In this document: in pieces, positions 1-8,130 of the stretch
How the letters are laid out: every line of letters starts with the position of its first letter
Position numbering within the stretch: the stretch's first letter is position 1
Source of the DNA: Geomonas subterranea
GTDB taxonomy: Bacteria; Desulfobacterota; Desulfuromonadia; Geobacterales; Geobacteraceae
DNA: 64,000 nucleotides
Assembly: GCF_019063845.1 (NCBI RefSeq)
Contig: NZ_CP077683.1
Span: 1,488,001-1,552,000, forward strand
Reading direction: 5' to 3'
The notes under the pieces: model-generated
What the model was told of the DNA's origin: nothing
Databases searched by the model: none
Seen by the model: the letters and a program-made list of their open reading frames with translations, nothing else
Position numbers and translations under genes: made by a program

Positions 1-1
1 G

Positions 2-541
2 ACTGCCTGCGACCTCTTCCTGACCCAATCGGACCAAGGCTTCCATCTCGCCAGTCACAGCGTCAAGGGAGAGGCGCTCCTGTCCGCGTCGGGTCACCTG
101 CTGGAGAAGGGGCCGAAACCCTCACCTCCGCCGCGCGCCTCCGGCTACTGCTTTCCTCCCCAGGACCCGCAGCTGCGCTTTTCAGATCATCCGCTTTGGA
201 AGAAGTTCGCCTCGACCTGCGTCTCCTGCGGAGCCTGTTCGGTCTGCTGCCCCACCTGCTACTGCTTCGACGTCCGGGAGTATCCCGCCCTTCCCGAAGG
301 GGGGACCCGGATGAGGGAGTGGGACAACTGCCTGTTCGCAAGTCACGGCGAGGTCGCCGGAGCCAACTTCCGCCCGGAGAGGCTGGACCGGCTGCGCTTC
401 CGCTTCCTGCACAAGTTCTGCGGTTTCACACCGCTGCAGGGGGTCAATTCCTGCGTCGGCTGCGGCCGTTGCAAGGAGGTCTGTCCGGTCGGAATCGACC
501 TGCGGGAACTGACCGCCCAGCCCGCGCGGGAGAAACCATGA
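2..541 (+). CDS. hydB: Group 3b [NiFe] hydrogenase beta subunit, 4Fe-4S protein (5' truncated)
   Basis: This is the C-terminal 179 residues of an iron-sulfur subunit; its start lies before the window. Two cysteine clusters are visible: CVSCGACSVCCP about 80 residues into the fragment and CVGCGRCKEVCPVGID near the C-terminus, each of the type that binds a 4Fe-4S cluster. In sulfhydrogenase-type enzymes the beta subunit passes electrons between the flavin subunit and the [NiFe] core. The stop codon overlaps the ATG of the next gene (ATGA), so translation is probably coupled. Gene order beta-gamma-delta-alpha matches the hydBGDA operon of Pyrococcus soluble hydrogenase, which is why I use that name. 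The family call is firm; the exact electron partner is inferred. Confidence 0.85.
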   Translation, partial: TACDLFLTQSDQGFHLASHSVKGEALLSASGHLLEKGPKPSPPPRASGYCFPPQDPQLRFSDHPLWKKFASTCVSCGACSVCCPTCYCFDVREYPALPEGGTRMREWDNCLFASHGEVAGANFRPERLDRLRFRFLHKFCGFTPLQGVNSCVGCGRCKEVCPVGIDLRELTAQPAREKP

Positions 542-1389
542 GAGAGCTTCAGCATTCGCCCCATGTCCCATTCGCGGCGCACCTGCTCGAGCGCAAGGAC
601 CTCTCCGAGGATACGGCGCTGTTTCGCGTAAGTCCCGAGGATGGCGCGCTGGCTACGCTATCTACCTTCGTCCCCGGACAATTCCTGCAGCTCTCGGTGC
701 CGGGAGCCGGGGAAATCCCCATCTCACCGGCAGATCTCCTCACCCCGGACGGCACCATGGAGCTATGCGTGCGCCGCGTCGGGCACGTCACGGACCTGTT
801 GCACAAGTCTAAGCCGGGCGCCGTCCTGGGAATTCGCGGCCCCTTCGGCAGCGGGTTTCCACTGCGGGAAATGGCGGGCAAGCCGGTCCTGCTTCTGGCC
901 GGTGGGCTCGGCATCGTTCCGCTCCGCTCGCTTCTCATGTACCTTTTGCGGCAACGAAGCAGCTACGGCGAGATCACCCTCATGTACGGGGCCAAACAGC
1001 CCAAGCTCATGCTGTTTAGGGAAGAGCTTTCCGCTCTGGCCGCAGCCGGGGGGATGCGGCTCTACCTGACCGTCGACTTCGCGCCCGAGACGCTGGACGG
1101 CGGATATTCCTGTGCGGTCGGCCTGTTGCCCGACCTCTTGAAAGGTTTCCATTTCGATGCCGTCAACACCTATGCCGCGGTCTGCGGCCCCCCTCCCCTC
1201 TACCGCTGCCTGGTGACCGACCTGGAGAGCGCCGGTGTCGACGCCACTCGCATCCTGCTGAGCCTCGAGCGCCGGATGCGCTGCGGGGTGGGGCGCTGCT
1301 GCCACTGCGCGTTGGGGCAGAAGCTTTGCTGCCTGGACGGGCCCGTGTTCCGGGCCAGCGAACTGAAAGGGATACCGGAGGCGCTGTGA
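538..1389 (+). CDS. hydG: Group 3b hydrogenase gamma subunit, FAD/NAD(P)-binding reductase
   Basis: The 283-residue product has the ferredoxin-NADP reductase fold of the PyrK/HydG family. An N-terminal FAD-binding barrel (about residues 10-100, with a GQFLQLSVPG stretch) is followed by an NAD(P)-binding domain containing LLLAGGLGIVPLRSL. The C-terminal Cys-rich segment (CGVGRCCHC and CC after LGQK) fits a 2Fe-2S site as in PyrK. It should carry electrons between NAD(P)(H) and the iron-sulfur chain of the soluble hydrogenase. The ATG at 538 overlaps the upstream stop by 4 bases. The same frame stays open further upstream to 196, but that part is the shadow of the beta-subunit gene. The stop overlaps the next start as GTGA. 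Confidence 0.88.
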   Translation: MRELQHSPHVPFAAHLLERKDLSEDTALFRVSPEDGALATLSTFVPGQFLQLSVPGAGEIPISPADLLTPDGTMELCVRRVGHVTDLLHKSKPGAVLGIRGPFGSGFPLREMAGKPVLLLAGGLGIVPLRSLLMYLLRQRSSYGEITLMYGAKQPKLMLFREELSALAAAGGMRLYLTVDFAPETLDGGYSCAVGLLPDLLKGFHFDAVNTYAAVCGPPPLYRCLVTDLESAGVDATRILLSLERRMRCGVGRCCHCALGQKLCCLDGPVFRASELKGIPEAL

Positions 1390-2144
1390 AACGGATGAAA
1401 GTCGCCATAACGGGGCTCACCGCATGTTCCGGGTGCCAACTCACCTTGTTGAACTGCGAGGAGGAACTCCCGGAACTGCTGGCACACTGCGAAATCATCT
1501 ATTTCCCCCTTGCTGAAAGCGGCAACGTGCTCGACGCGCAATTCGATGCCGCCATCGTGGAGGGGGCCGTCTCCACCCCCAAGGACCTGGAGCTGCTGTT
1601 CAAGCTGAGAAATGCCAGCAAGCTCCTGGTGGCCTACGGCACCTGCGCCCTGTTTGGCGGCGTCGCAGCCATGAACAACGGGATCAGCACCAGGGAAGAG
1701 CTGCTCAGGGTGGTGTTCGGTCAGGGTGGTGAAATCCCGGAAAGCTTCCCGCCTGCCCCGCTGGTGAACTTCGTCAGCGTGGACGCGACCATCACCGGTT
1801 GCCCCCCAGAAAAGCAGGAGATACTGGAGCTCATGGCCGCACTCGCGGCCGGCGCCCTCCCCCCCACGCGCGCCTACCCCGTTTGCACCGAGTGCCGCAG
1901 CCGCGAGAACCTTTGCCTGCTGCTGGAAAAAAGGGAGCTCTGCCTGGGGCCCGTGGTGCAGGGAGGATGCAATGCCCGCTGTCCTGCCACCGGCATCGTC
2001 TGCGAAGGATGCAGGGGACCGGTACGCGAGGCGAACGTGGCCCAGGAGCTTGAGCTATTGCTGGAGCGGGGATTCGGCAGGGAAGAGATCGAGCGGAGGA
2101 TGAGACGATTCAAACCGGAGTGGAACTATGGGCAGCGTAGTTGA
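1386..2144 (+). CDS. hydD: Group 3b hydrogenase small (delta) subunit
   Basis: This is the small subunit of a [NiFe] hydrogenase, 252 residues. It begins with TACSGCQLTLLN, the proximal-cluster CxxC. Further conserved cysteines are in YGTCALFGG, TGCPPEK, CTECRSRENLC and GGCNARCPATGIVCEGC, enough for three 4Fe-4S clusters. No Tat signal is present, consistent with a cytoplasmic enzyme. I chose GTG at 1386, which overlaps the previous stop and has GGAGG four bases upstream; ATG at 1395 is an alternative with worse spacing. The 3' end overlaps the large-subunit gene by 17 bases. Confidence 0.9.
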   Translation: MKRMKVAITGLTACSGCQLTLLNCEEELPELLAHCEIIYFPLAESGNVLDAQFDAAIVEGAVSTPKDLELLFKLRNASKLLVAYGTCALFGGVAAMNNGISTREELLRVVFGQGGEIPESFPPAPLVNFVSVDATITGCPPEKQEILELMAALAAGALPPTRAYPVCTECRSRENLCLLLEKRELCLGPVVQGGCNARCPATGIVCEGCRGPVREANVAQELELLLERGFGREEIERRMRRFKPEWNYGQRS

Positions 2145-3399
2145 GATAGCGCCTCTGACCAGGCTGGAAGGTCACGGCAGCGTCCGGGTCTACCGGGAGG
2201 GAAGCCGGGTGGAGCGGGTCGAACTGCGGTTCAGCGACTCCCCCCGCCTGTTCGAAGCGCTCCTCCTGGGGAAGAGCTTCACCGAGGTGCCGGAAATCAT
2301 CTGCCGCATCTGCTCGCTTTGTTCCACGGTGCACAAGGTGACCGCGCTCCTGGCGGTGGAGGATGCCCTGGGGATCGAGGTCTCTGAGGTGACGACCCTC
2401 ACGCGGGACCTGATGCTGCAGGCGGGGATGATACAGGACCACGCCCTGCATCTGTACTGCCTGGTGCTTCCCGACCTGTTGGGGGTGAGGGGCGTGGCCG
2501 AGCTGGCACGGGTCGCGCCGGACCTGCTGAAAACCGGGCTCGCGATCAAGAAGGCCGGCAACCAGATCCTCGAAACGGCGGGAGGAAGGCTCATCCATCC
2601 GGTCAACATCCGCCTCGGGGGGCTCGGACGCTGCCTGAACAAGAAGGAACTGCTGCAACTGAGGGACGAGCTCCTGAAGGTGCTCCCGGCCGCGCAGGAG
2701 GCGCACCGCCTCTTCAGCACGCCCTTCCCCTTCCCCGACCTCGCCGGACCCGATTTCGCAGCCCTGCAACCGTCCGCCAGCCGGCTAAGCGCACCTCTTT
2801 GCCGCATGAGCGACGGCAGCACCTTTGCAGTGCGGGATTACCGTCAACACATGGAGGAGACGGTGGTGAGCCATTCCAACGCCAAACTCTCCACGGTGCG
2901 CGGCAGGCACGCCACCGTTGGCGCCCTGGCCCGGCTCAACCTGAGTCCCGACTTGGAGAAGCACGCGTCGGAACTGTTCAGCGCCCACAAAAAGGAACTG
3001 GTGGGCAAAGACATTCGAGGCAACAACCTGGCCCAGGCGGTTGAGATGTGCCACGCCACGGAGCGGGCGTTGCGCCTGATCGACCGCCTCATCGAGCTGG
3101 GGGCACGGGGAGAACAAGGAACGGACACCTCACCGCGGGAGGGAACGGGTTGCGCCGCCTGCGAGGCCCCCCGCGGCATCCTCGTTCACAGCTATGCATT
3201 CGATTCCCGCGGGATCTGCACCTGGGCAGACGTGATCACCCCCACCGCCCTGAACCAGGGCGCCCTCGCCCGTGACCTCTTGATCCTTGCCCGCGCCATG
3301 GAGGGAGAAGAAACCAACCGCATGACCACGGCCCTGGAACGGCTCATCCGCTGTTACGATCCCTGTATCTCCTGCTCGGTTCACGTATTGTCACTCTAG
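2128..3399 (+). CDS. hydA: Group 3b [NiFe] hydrogenase large (catalytic) subunit
   Basis: The 423-residue catalytic subunit carries both nickel-binding motifs: RICSLCSTVH (about residues 60-69) and DPCISCSVH at the C-terminus. The short tail after the last motif (VLSL) is the kind of peptide removed by a hydrogenase maturation protease after nickel insertion. Its length and the preceding beta-gamma-delta genes place it in group 3b, the cytoplasmic, usually NADP-linked bidirectional enzymes that can also reduce sulfur. One oddity is Ser in place of the common Gly in the first motif (RxCGxC). No hyp maturation genes or endopeptidase follow; the next 900 bases hold no supported protein gene. Confidence 0.92.
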   Translation: MGSVVEIAPLTRLEGHGSVRVYREGSRVERVELRFSDSPRLFEALLLGKSFTEVPEIICRICSLCSTVHKVTALLAVEDALGIEVSEVTTLTRDLMLQAGMIQDHALHLYCLVLPDLLGVRGVAELARVAPDLLKTGLAIKKAGNQILETAGGRLIHPVNIRLGGLGRCLNKKELLQLRDELLKVLPAAQEAHRLFSTPFPFPDLAGPDFAALQPSASRLSAPLCRMSDGSTFAVRDYRQHMEETVVSHSNAKLSTVRGRHATVGALARLNLSPDLEKHASELFSAHKKELVGKDIRGNNLAQAVEMCHATERALRLIDRLIELGARGEQGTDTSPREGTGCAACEAPRGILVHSYAFDSRGICTWADVITPTALNQGALARDLLILARAMEGEETNRMTTALERLIRCYDPCISCSVHVLSL

Positions 3400-3674
3400 C
3401 GGCTGCACCTGCCAGGGCACAGTTTCACTACCTCGCGCCACTCACGCCCCTCGCCGCAGCAACTTTCGTTGCACCTCATGGCTTACTCCTGGAAAGAAAA
3501 AGAAGGCAACTGTCATACCAACAATCGCCGAAAATGGTCTGACAGGCGTTGACCATTCCTCAGCCAACGCATCGAAGAGGGCGAAATAACAGCAGCTTTT
3601 TCAAAACTGACGCAGGCAAAAAAGTTGCTATTTATCAACACGTTATATCAGATGAAATTAATTTCATGTCTTTC
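3400..3674. other. Gene-poor AT-rich stretch downstream of the hydrogenase operon
   Basis: No protein gene is supported here. The base composition becomes clearly more AT-rich than the flanking genes from about 3590 on. I see no clear terminator directly after hydA and no homology-bearing reading frame. A frame opening with TTG at 3549 runs to 3884 but looks non-coding. Confidence 0.5.
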
Positions 3675-3702
3675 TTGACAGTCATAGAGGGATTGTTAGA
3701 CT
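3675..3702 (+). promoter_or_regulatory. Sigma-70-like promoter ahead of possible ncRNA
   Basis: TTGACA at 3675-3680 is a perfect -35 box. It is separated by 16 bases from TAGACT at 3697-3702, a fair -10 box. Transcription would begin near 3708-3710. The next features downstream are hairpins and a strong terminator at 4102-4131 rather than a convincing protein gene, which suggests a non-coding transcript. Confidence 0.4.
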
Positions 3703-3925
3703 TGGGGCAAGCTTTCGCATGTGAATGCGGGCGGCTCTGGAATACTCGTTACGCATCCGTTTGGGTCCCTGACTACCTTTTTTATCAAGATGTCCCTGGT
3801 TTCAGTCGTGGTGAGCAAGCCCTCAACAAGGCAGAGGGAAGCCTAAAGCGTCTCACCGGGGTATGTTGCGACACCGGTCAGTAATCCAATCTCCACCGTG
3901 GCGGTATTCCGGAGCAATTAAAAAA

Positions 3926-4092
3926 TTGGCGTTAGTCGGGACAACGCTGAAAGCGACTTATCTCATCCGCCAGGCGGCTGCGCTTGAAAAAGGGAAGCCG
4001 ACCGGAACGTACTGCGGGGAGGCACCGACCGCGCAGGCCGGCCGAGACGCTTTACCGACGGATTGGTAGAAAGTGCCCCGATCTAACGCCAA
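3926..4092 (+). ncRNA. Candidate structured RNA of unknown class
   Basis: A 10-bp closing helix pairs TTGGCGTTAG at 3926-3935 with CTAACGCCAA at 4083-4092. It is extended by CGGG 3937-3940 with CCCG 4077-4080. Inside are a CGCT/AGCG hairpin (3945-3955), a CCGC/GCGG hairpin (3967-3977), and a UACCGA-CGGA-UUGGUA hairpin (4053-4068); GGCAC 4021-4025 can also pair with GTGCC 4073-4077. A rho-independent terminator follows within ten bases, and a promoter lies about 250 bases upstream. I compared it by eye with RNase P RNA, 6S, tmRNA, SRP RNA, cobalamin, glycine and c-di-GMP riboswitches and saw none of their conserved cores. The strand is taken from the terminator and promoter. Function is unknown. 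Confidence 0.4.
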
Positions 4093-4100
4093 TGCAGGGA

Positions 4101-4136
4101 AAAGGCCCATGGTTATCCATGGGCCTTTTTTAGTTT
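4101..4136 (+). terminator. Strong rho-independent terminator
   Basis: An 11-bp perfect stem (AAGGCCCATGG / CCATGGGCCTT) with the four-base loop TTAT is followed by a run of T. It ends whatever transcript comes from the 3.7-4.1 kb region. Confidence 0.88.
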
Positions 4137-4233
4137 TTCACGCTCATCCAACAGGATGGAAGGATGCCGGGGGCGCGGATATACTCGACTTATCTAAGTA
4201 GTTATATTCTTACGAAAAAAGATGTCACACATC

Positions 4234-4266
4234 TTCCACAACAGCTGTGGAAAACTCTGTGGGTAA
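4234..4266. promoter_or_regulatory. Inverted repeat and DnaA-box-like sites
   Basis: TTCCACA-ACAGC-TGTGGAA forms a 7-bp inverted repeat at 4234-4252, and TGTGGGTAA follows at 4258-4266. TGTGGAAAA and TGTGGGTAA each differ by one base from the DnaA box TGTGGATAA. The surrounding 4180-4330 interval is AT-rich and has no gene. This could be a regulator site or a minor DnaA titration site; evidence is weak. Confidence 0.25.
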
Positions 4267-4343
4267 AGCACCCCGGAACGGAAAAAACCGTCGTACCGAT
4301 CGCTAATGATAGCATTTTGCCTACTTTTTAAGCACCGCTCCTG

Positions 4344-5186
4344 CTACCCCTTCAGCCCGGCCTCGAGGTTTGGGTAGAGCAGGGTGATGCCCAGTTCCTT
4401 CCGCATCTTGCTGCTGTCGACGATGCGTCCCTCTGAGAAGTAGGAGATCATCAGCGGGGTCATGAGTTGACGTGCCTCCGCCATGGTCACCTGCCGTGGT
4501 CTGGGGAGGCCGAGTTTTTCCGCCGCCGCGTTGAAATAGGCGGTCATGGTGCTCGGGGCCCCGTCGCTCACGTTGAAAACCGCCCCGTCCTCCCCCCGTT
4601 CCAGCGCCGCCAGGCAGATGCGGGAAAGATCGTCGGCATGGATCCTGTTGCTGGGAAGCGCCTCCTCTTCCAGGAGCACCGGCTGGCCGGTGGTGAGCTG
4701 GGTGACCGGCAGGCGGTCCGCAGCGTAGATAGCGGTAACCCTGAGGACAACCACGGGGACCCCGTGCTCGCGCCCCCAGGCCTGCATCAGGCGCTCGGCG
4801 TGCAGCCGCCTTTTGCCGCGCGCGGTCTGCGGGTCGGGTTCGGTCTCCTCGGTAACCACCTCGCTCCCCGCGCCGTAGACGCCACTGGTGCTGATGTACA
4901 CGACCTTGGCCGGTTCGTCCCCGGACGCGATGACGGAGAGGAAGTTGCGCATCCTGGTGTCCTCGTGCCCCCCTCCCGGCGGCGGAGCGAGGTAGATCAT
5001 CCACGCGCCGCGGGTCGGCAGCCCGCGTAGCGTTTCGGGTTCATCGAGGTTGCCGCTGTAGTGAGACACACCGGACAGCGGCGCCTCCCCCCTGGTGAAG
5101 GTGCAGACGTTCTTTCCCTGCGCGAGTGCCAAAGCGGCGACACGACGGCCGACGGCACCGCACCCGACGATGAATACTGGTTGCAT
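4344..5186 (-). CDS. Atypical short-chain dehydrogenase / NAD-dependent epimerase-like protein
   Basis: The 280-residue protein opens with MQPVFIVGCGAVGRRVAALAL, a GxGxxG NAD(P)-binding Rossmann start. VVYISTSGVYG follows near residue 100, as in extended/atypical SDR proteins of the YeeZ or sugar-epimerase type, and RIHADDLSRICLAAL near residue 190 is also typical. The canonical YxxxK is not evident, so catalysis as an oxidoreductase is uncertain. The frame extends to a GTG at 5204, but ATG at 5186 has an AGAGG ribosome-binding site at suitable distance. It is monocistronic and diverges from the TPR gene at 5356. Substrate is unknown. Confidence 0.75.
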   Translation of the reverse strand: MQPVFIVGCGAVGRRVAALALAQGKNVCTFTRGEAPLSGVSHYSGNLDEPETLRGLPTRGAWMIYLAPPPGGGHEDTRMRNFLSVIASGDEPAKVVYISTSGVYGAGSEVVTEETEPDPQTARGKRRLHAERLMQAWGREHGVPVVVLRVTAIYAADRLPVTQLTTGQPVLLEEEALPSNRIHADDLSRICLAALERGEDGAVFNVSDGAPSTMTAYFNAAAEKLGLPRPRQVTMAEARQLMTPLMISYFSEGRIVDSSKMRKELGITLLYPNLEAGLKG

Positions 5187-5302
5187 GTAGAGACCTCTTC
5201 GCACGAATTCCGCTGCGGCGGGCGCCGCAGGCCCTCCCTTTCTACCAGAAAGCCCGCGGCGGTGTCAGCAAAAAATGCCCCCATTCCCTCGCCCTCCTTA
5301 TT

Positions 5303-5330
5303 TTGTAAACATATTTTAATATGCTATGGT
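5303..5330 (+). promoter_or_regulatory. Probable promoter of TPR-pncB-pncA genes
   Basis: TTGTAA at 5303-5308 and TATGGT at 5325-5330 are separated by 16 bases in an AT-rich patch that stands out from its GC-rich surroundings. It lies 25 bases before the start of the TPR gene. Confidence 0.4.
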
Positions 5331-5355
5331 TTTGCTTTCCCCGGAGGTGATGCCC

Positions 5356-5922
5356 ATGGGACACCGCACCAGCACTTGTCTCGCGCTATTGCTTTTCACA
5401 GGGGTGGCCACCGGCGCGCTGATCCCCAAGCAGCACCCGGTCCACATCGAACAGGAGGAATACCTGGAAGCCGATGACTGGTTCCAGGCGGGGGTCGAAC
5501 TTAACAGCGAGGGCAACTACCGGGAAGCCACCGAGGCGTTCAGCAGGAGCGTCGCCCTGGCTCCGGGCAACTCCCTCGCCTGGCTCAACCTCGGGACGAC
5601 CCAGGCCCTGAGCGGCGACTACAGCCGCGCCATAGATTCTCTCAAGAAGTCCGTGTTGCTGGACAACTCGCTCGCTCTGGCCTATTCGAACCTGGCCGAG
5701 GTCTGTTTCAAGGCGGACCGTTTCAAGGAAGCAGTCGAGGCTTACACATCCTTACTCAAGCTGTGGCCGGGAAACGCCAATGCGCTTTACAAACTGGGAC
5801 TGTCACATCTGCTGCTCGGCCAATCGGAAAAGGCACAGGGAGAGTATCTTTCCCTCAAATTAGTAGATCCGGAACTGGCGGAAAAACTGCATCATGCGAT
5901 AATTCAAGGTGCTGGTAAATGA
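5356..5922 (+). CDS. Secreted or membrane-anchored TPR protein
   Basis: This 188-residue product starts with a probable signal segment (MGHRTSTCLALLLFTGVATGA). It then has three to four tetratricopeptide repeats between about residues 40 and 180, for example GNSLAWLNLGTTQALSGDYSRA written as consensus W-LG-Y-A spacing. TPR units mediate protein-protein contacts. I chose ATG 5356 because GGAGG at 5343-5347 sits eight bases upstream; ATG 5350 would be too close. It lies 12 bases before pncB, so the two are probably co-transcribed, but a link to NAD salvage is not obvious. Confidence 0.75.
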   Translation: MGHRTSTCLALLLFTGVATGALIPKQHPVHIEQEEYLEADDWFQAGVELNSEGNYREATEAFSRSVALAPGNSLAWLNLGTTQALSGDYSRAIDSLKKSVLLDNSLALAYSNLAEVCFKADRFKEAVEAYTSLLKLWPGNANALYKLGLSHLLLGQSEKAQGEYLSLKLVDPELAEKLHHAIIQGAGK

Positions 5923-5934
5923 AGGGAGGGCACC

Positions 5935-7365
5935 ATGTCTTATTCGCCGCTGCTTACCGACCTGTACGAACTGACCATGCTGGCGGGGTACTTCGACCAG
6001 GGGATGCACGAGCGTCCCGCCGCCTTCGACCTCTTTTTCCGCCAGAACCCGTTTCGCGGCGGCTACGCGGTCTTCGCCGGGCTCGACACCGCCCTCTCCT
6101 ACCTGGAGGCGCTCTCCTTCAGCGGCGAGGAACTCGCCTACCTGGAGAACCTGAGGATCTTCAAGCCCGACTTCCTCGCCTACCTCGCGGATTTCCGCTT
6201 CACCGGAAGCATCACGGCGCCTCCTGAAGGAGCGGTGGTCTTTGGCGGCGAGCCGCTCATCACAGTGGAGGGGGGACTCGCCGAGGCGCAGTTCGTGGAG
6301 ACCGCGCTCCTCAACATCATCAACTTCCAGACCCTGGCGGCCACCAAGGCGGCACGCATCAAGCTCGCGGCGGGCGACGCAACCGTGCTCGAGTTCGGGC
6401 TGCGCCGCGCGCAGGGACCGGACGGAGGTCTCTCGGCGGCCAGGGCCGCTTTCATCGGGGGGGTGCGTTCGACCAGCAACGTCCTGGCCGGGATGCGCTA
6501 CGGCATCCCGGTGCGTGGCACCCATGCCCACAGCTGGATCATGGCCTTTCCAGACGAGCTCGCGGCCTTTCGCTGCTACGCCAATGAGTTCCCAGACAGC
6601 TGCGTCCTGCTGATCGACACCTACGACACCTTGAAGTGCGGCCTCCCCAACGCGCTCACGGTGGCACGCGAACTCAAGGAACGCGGCCACGACCTGGCCG
6701 GCGTCCGCATCGATTCCGGCGACCTCGCCTACCTTTCGCGCCAGGTGCGTGCGGCGTTCGACGAGGCCGGCTTCCCCGGCGTAAAGATCGTCGCTTCCAA
6801 CGAGCTGGACGAAAACGTGATCGAGTCGATGCGCCGGGAAGGGAGCAGGATCGACATCTACGGCGTCGGCACCCGCCTGGCGACCTGCGCCGGCGAGGGG
6901 GGCGGTGCCCTGGGCGGCGTCTACAAGCTGGTCTCCATGGACGGGGAGCCGAAGCTCAAACTCACAAGCGACGTTGCCAAGGCGACCCTCCCCGACCGCA
7001 AGAAGGTGTTGCGCGCCCTCGCCCCGGACGGGTCCTTCATCCTGGACCTGATCGCGCTGCGGGACGAGGAGATACTCCCGGGAGCGGTGGTGTTCGACCC
7101 GGCCAATCCGGTTCAGCACGTCCGGATCCCGGAACAGGCACGGCTGGTCGAACTGCGGAGCATGGTGATGAGAGACGGCGCCAGATGTGTTCCGACGCCG
7201 GATCTGGAAAGGAGCGCCGATCTGGCCTCGCAACAGCTCCAACTCCTGCCCGACGGATGTCTGCGCCTGGTAAACCCGCACATCTACAAGGTGTCGATCA
7301 GCTCCGGACTCAACACGCTGCGCCTGAAGCTGATGAACCACATCCAGAGCAAATACCGCACCTAG
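5935..7365 (+). CDS. pncB: Nicotinate phosphoribosyltransferase
   Basis: This enzyme converts nicotinate and PRPP to nicotinate mononucleotide in NAD salvage, in the cytoplasm. The 476-residue length and the opening SPLLTDLYELTMLAGYF are typical of the family. The conserved RGTHAHSWIMAF (about residue 195) carries the His that is phosphorylated in the catalytic cycle, and the phosphate-binding region includes DSGDLAYLS. GGGAGG lies just before the ATG. pncA follows after 46 bases, completing the nicotinamide to nicotinate to NAMN route. Confidence 0.93.
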   Translation: MSYSPLLTDLYELTMLAGYFDQGMHERPAAFDLFFRQNPFRGGYAVFAGLDTALSYLEALSFSGEELAYLENLRIFKPDFLAYLADFRFTGSITAPPEGAVVFGGEPLITVEGGLAEAQFVETALLNIINFQTLAATKAARIKLAAGDATVLEFGLRRAQGPDGGLSAARAAFIGGVRSTSNVLAGMRYGIPVRGTHAHSWIMAFPDELAAFRCYANEFPDSCVLLIDTYDTLKCGLPNALTVARELKERGHDLAGVRIDSGDLAYLSRQVRAAFDEAGFPGVKIVASNELDENVIESMRREGSRIDIYGVGTRLATCAGEGGGALGGVYKLVSMDGEPKLKLTSDVAKATLPDRKKVLRALAPDGSFILDLIALRDEEILPGAVVFDPANPVQHVRIPEQARLVELRSMVMRDGARCVPTPDLERSADLASQQLQLLPDGCLRLVNPHIYKVSISSGLNTLRLKLMNHIQSKYRT

Positions 7366-7411
7366 CGCCGGGTCCGCCGCAGGCGGGGAAGACTGGCAAA
7401 GGAGGCCCGCG

Positions 7412-8044
7412 ATGCAGCGCAGAGCTGCCCTTCTCGTGATCGACGTACAGCTCGACTTCTGCCCCGGCGGTGCGCTCCCCGTCCCCGATGGCGACCAGGT
7501 GGTGCTGCCGCTCAACCACTACCTGGAACTCTTCACCATGAGGAGCGTACCTGTTTTCGCGTCCCGGGACTGGCACCCGGAGCAGAGCAAGCACTTCAAG
7601 GCGCAGGGTGGGATCTGGCCCCCCCACTGCGTGCAGGGGTCGCCGGGCGCCGACTTTCACCCGGGTTTGAGGCTGCCGGAAGGGACCATCGTCATCTCGA
7701 AGGGGATGTCCAGTTGGGACAATGGCTACTCGGCGATGCAGGGGGTCACGGAAAACGGCACGCCATTGTCCATGCTGCTGCGCCGCATGGACTTGGACCG
7801 GCTCTATGTGGGGGGGCTGGCAACGGATTACTGCGTGAAGGAGTCCGTGCTGGAGGCGCTCAATGAGGGGTTCGCGGTGACCGTGCTGACCGACGCGATA
7901 CGTGGTGTCGATGTGAATCCGGGTGATTCGGAACGCGCGCTGCGAGAAATGCTGGACGCCGGCGCCGGCCAGGCCACCCTCCCCTCGGTCCGCAGCGCCC
8001 TGCTCTCCGATGGGGAGCCGCGCCCCCCTGCCAGAACGGGGTGA
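7412..8044 (+). CDS. pncA: Nicotinamidase
   Basis: This cysteine hydrolase deamidates nicotinamide to nicotinate. Seen in the 210-residue sequence are the catalytic Asp in VIDVQLDFCPGGALPV, the metal-binding ASRDWHPEQS, the conserved CVQGSPGADFHPGL, and the nucleophile Cys in GGLATDYCVKESV. The product feeds PncB encoded immediately upstream; the pairing strongly supports both calls. GGAGG is present just before the ATG (about 7400). A short basic/proline-rich tail ends the protein. Confidence 0.94.
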   Translation: MQRRAALLVIDVQLDFCPGGALPVPDGDQVVLPLNHYLELFTMRSVPVFASRDWHPEQSKHFKAQGGIWPPHCVQGSPGADFHPGLRLPEGTIVISKGMSSWDNGYSAMQGVTENGTPLSMLLRRMDLDRLYVGGLATDYCVKESVLEALNEGFAVTVLTDAIRGVDVNPGDSERALREMLDAGAGQATLPSVRSALLSDGEPRPPARTG

Positions 8045-8130
8045 AGTGCCCAGTCCGGCGAGGCTTTTTATACCTGCGCCATACAAAAATATGCTCCCGG
8101 CAAAATTCAGTGCCGACGGGGCATTTTTTT

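Noticed and set aside
196-1389. 397-residue form of the hydrogenase gamma subunit
   Set aside because: The extra N-terminus overlaps the beta-subunit gene in another frame and is low-complexity; ATG 538 gives the family N-terminus and a 4-base overlap.
3549-3884. 111-codon frame starting with TTG in the gap after the hydrogenase genes
   Set aside because: Poor codon bias, no ribosome-binding site, contains the best promoter of the region internally, and no family resemblance.
3926-4092. Cobalamin riboswitch or RNase P RNA
   Set aside because: An AGGGAAGCC stretch recalls the cobalamin box, but the B12-box GCCACTG core is absent; the RNase P conserved GAGGAAAGUC and ACAGAA segments are also missing.
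4200-4330. Chromosomal origin of replication
   Set aside because: DnaA-like boxes are few and imperfect, and none of dnaA, dnaN or gidA is nearby.
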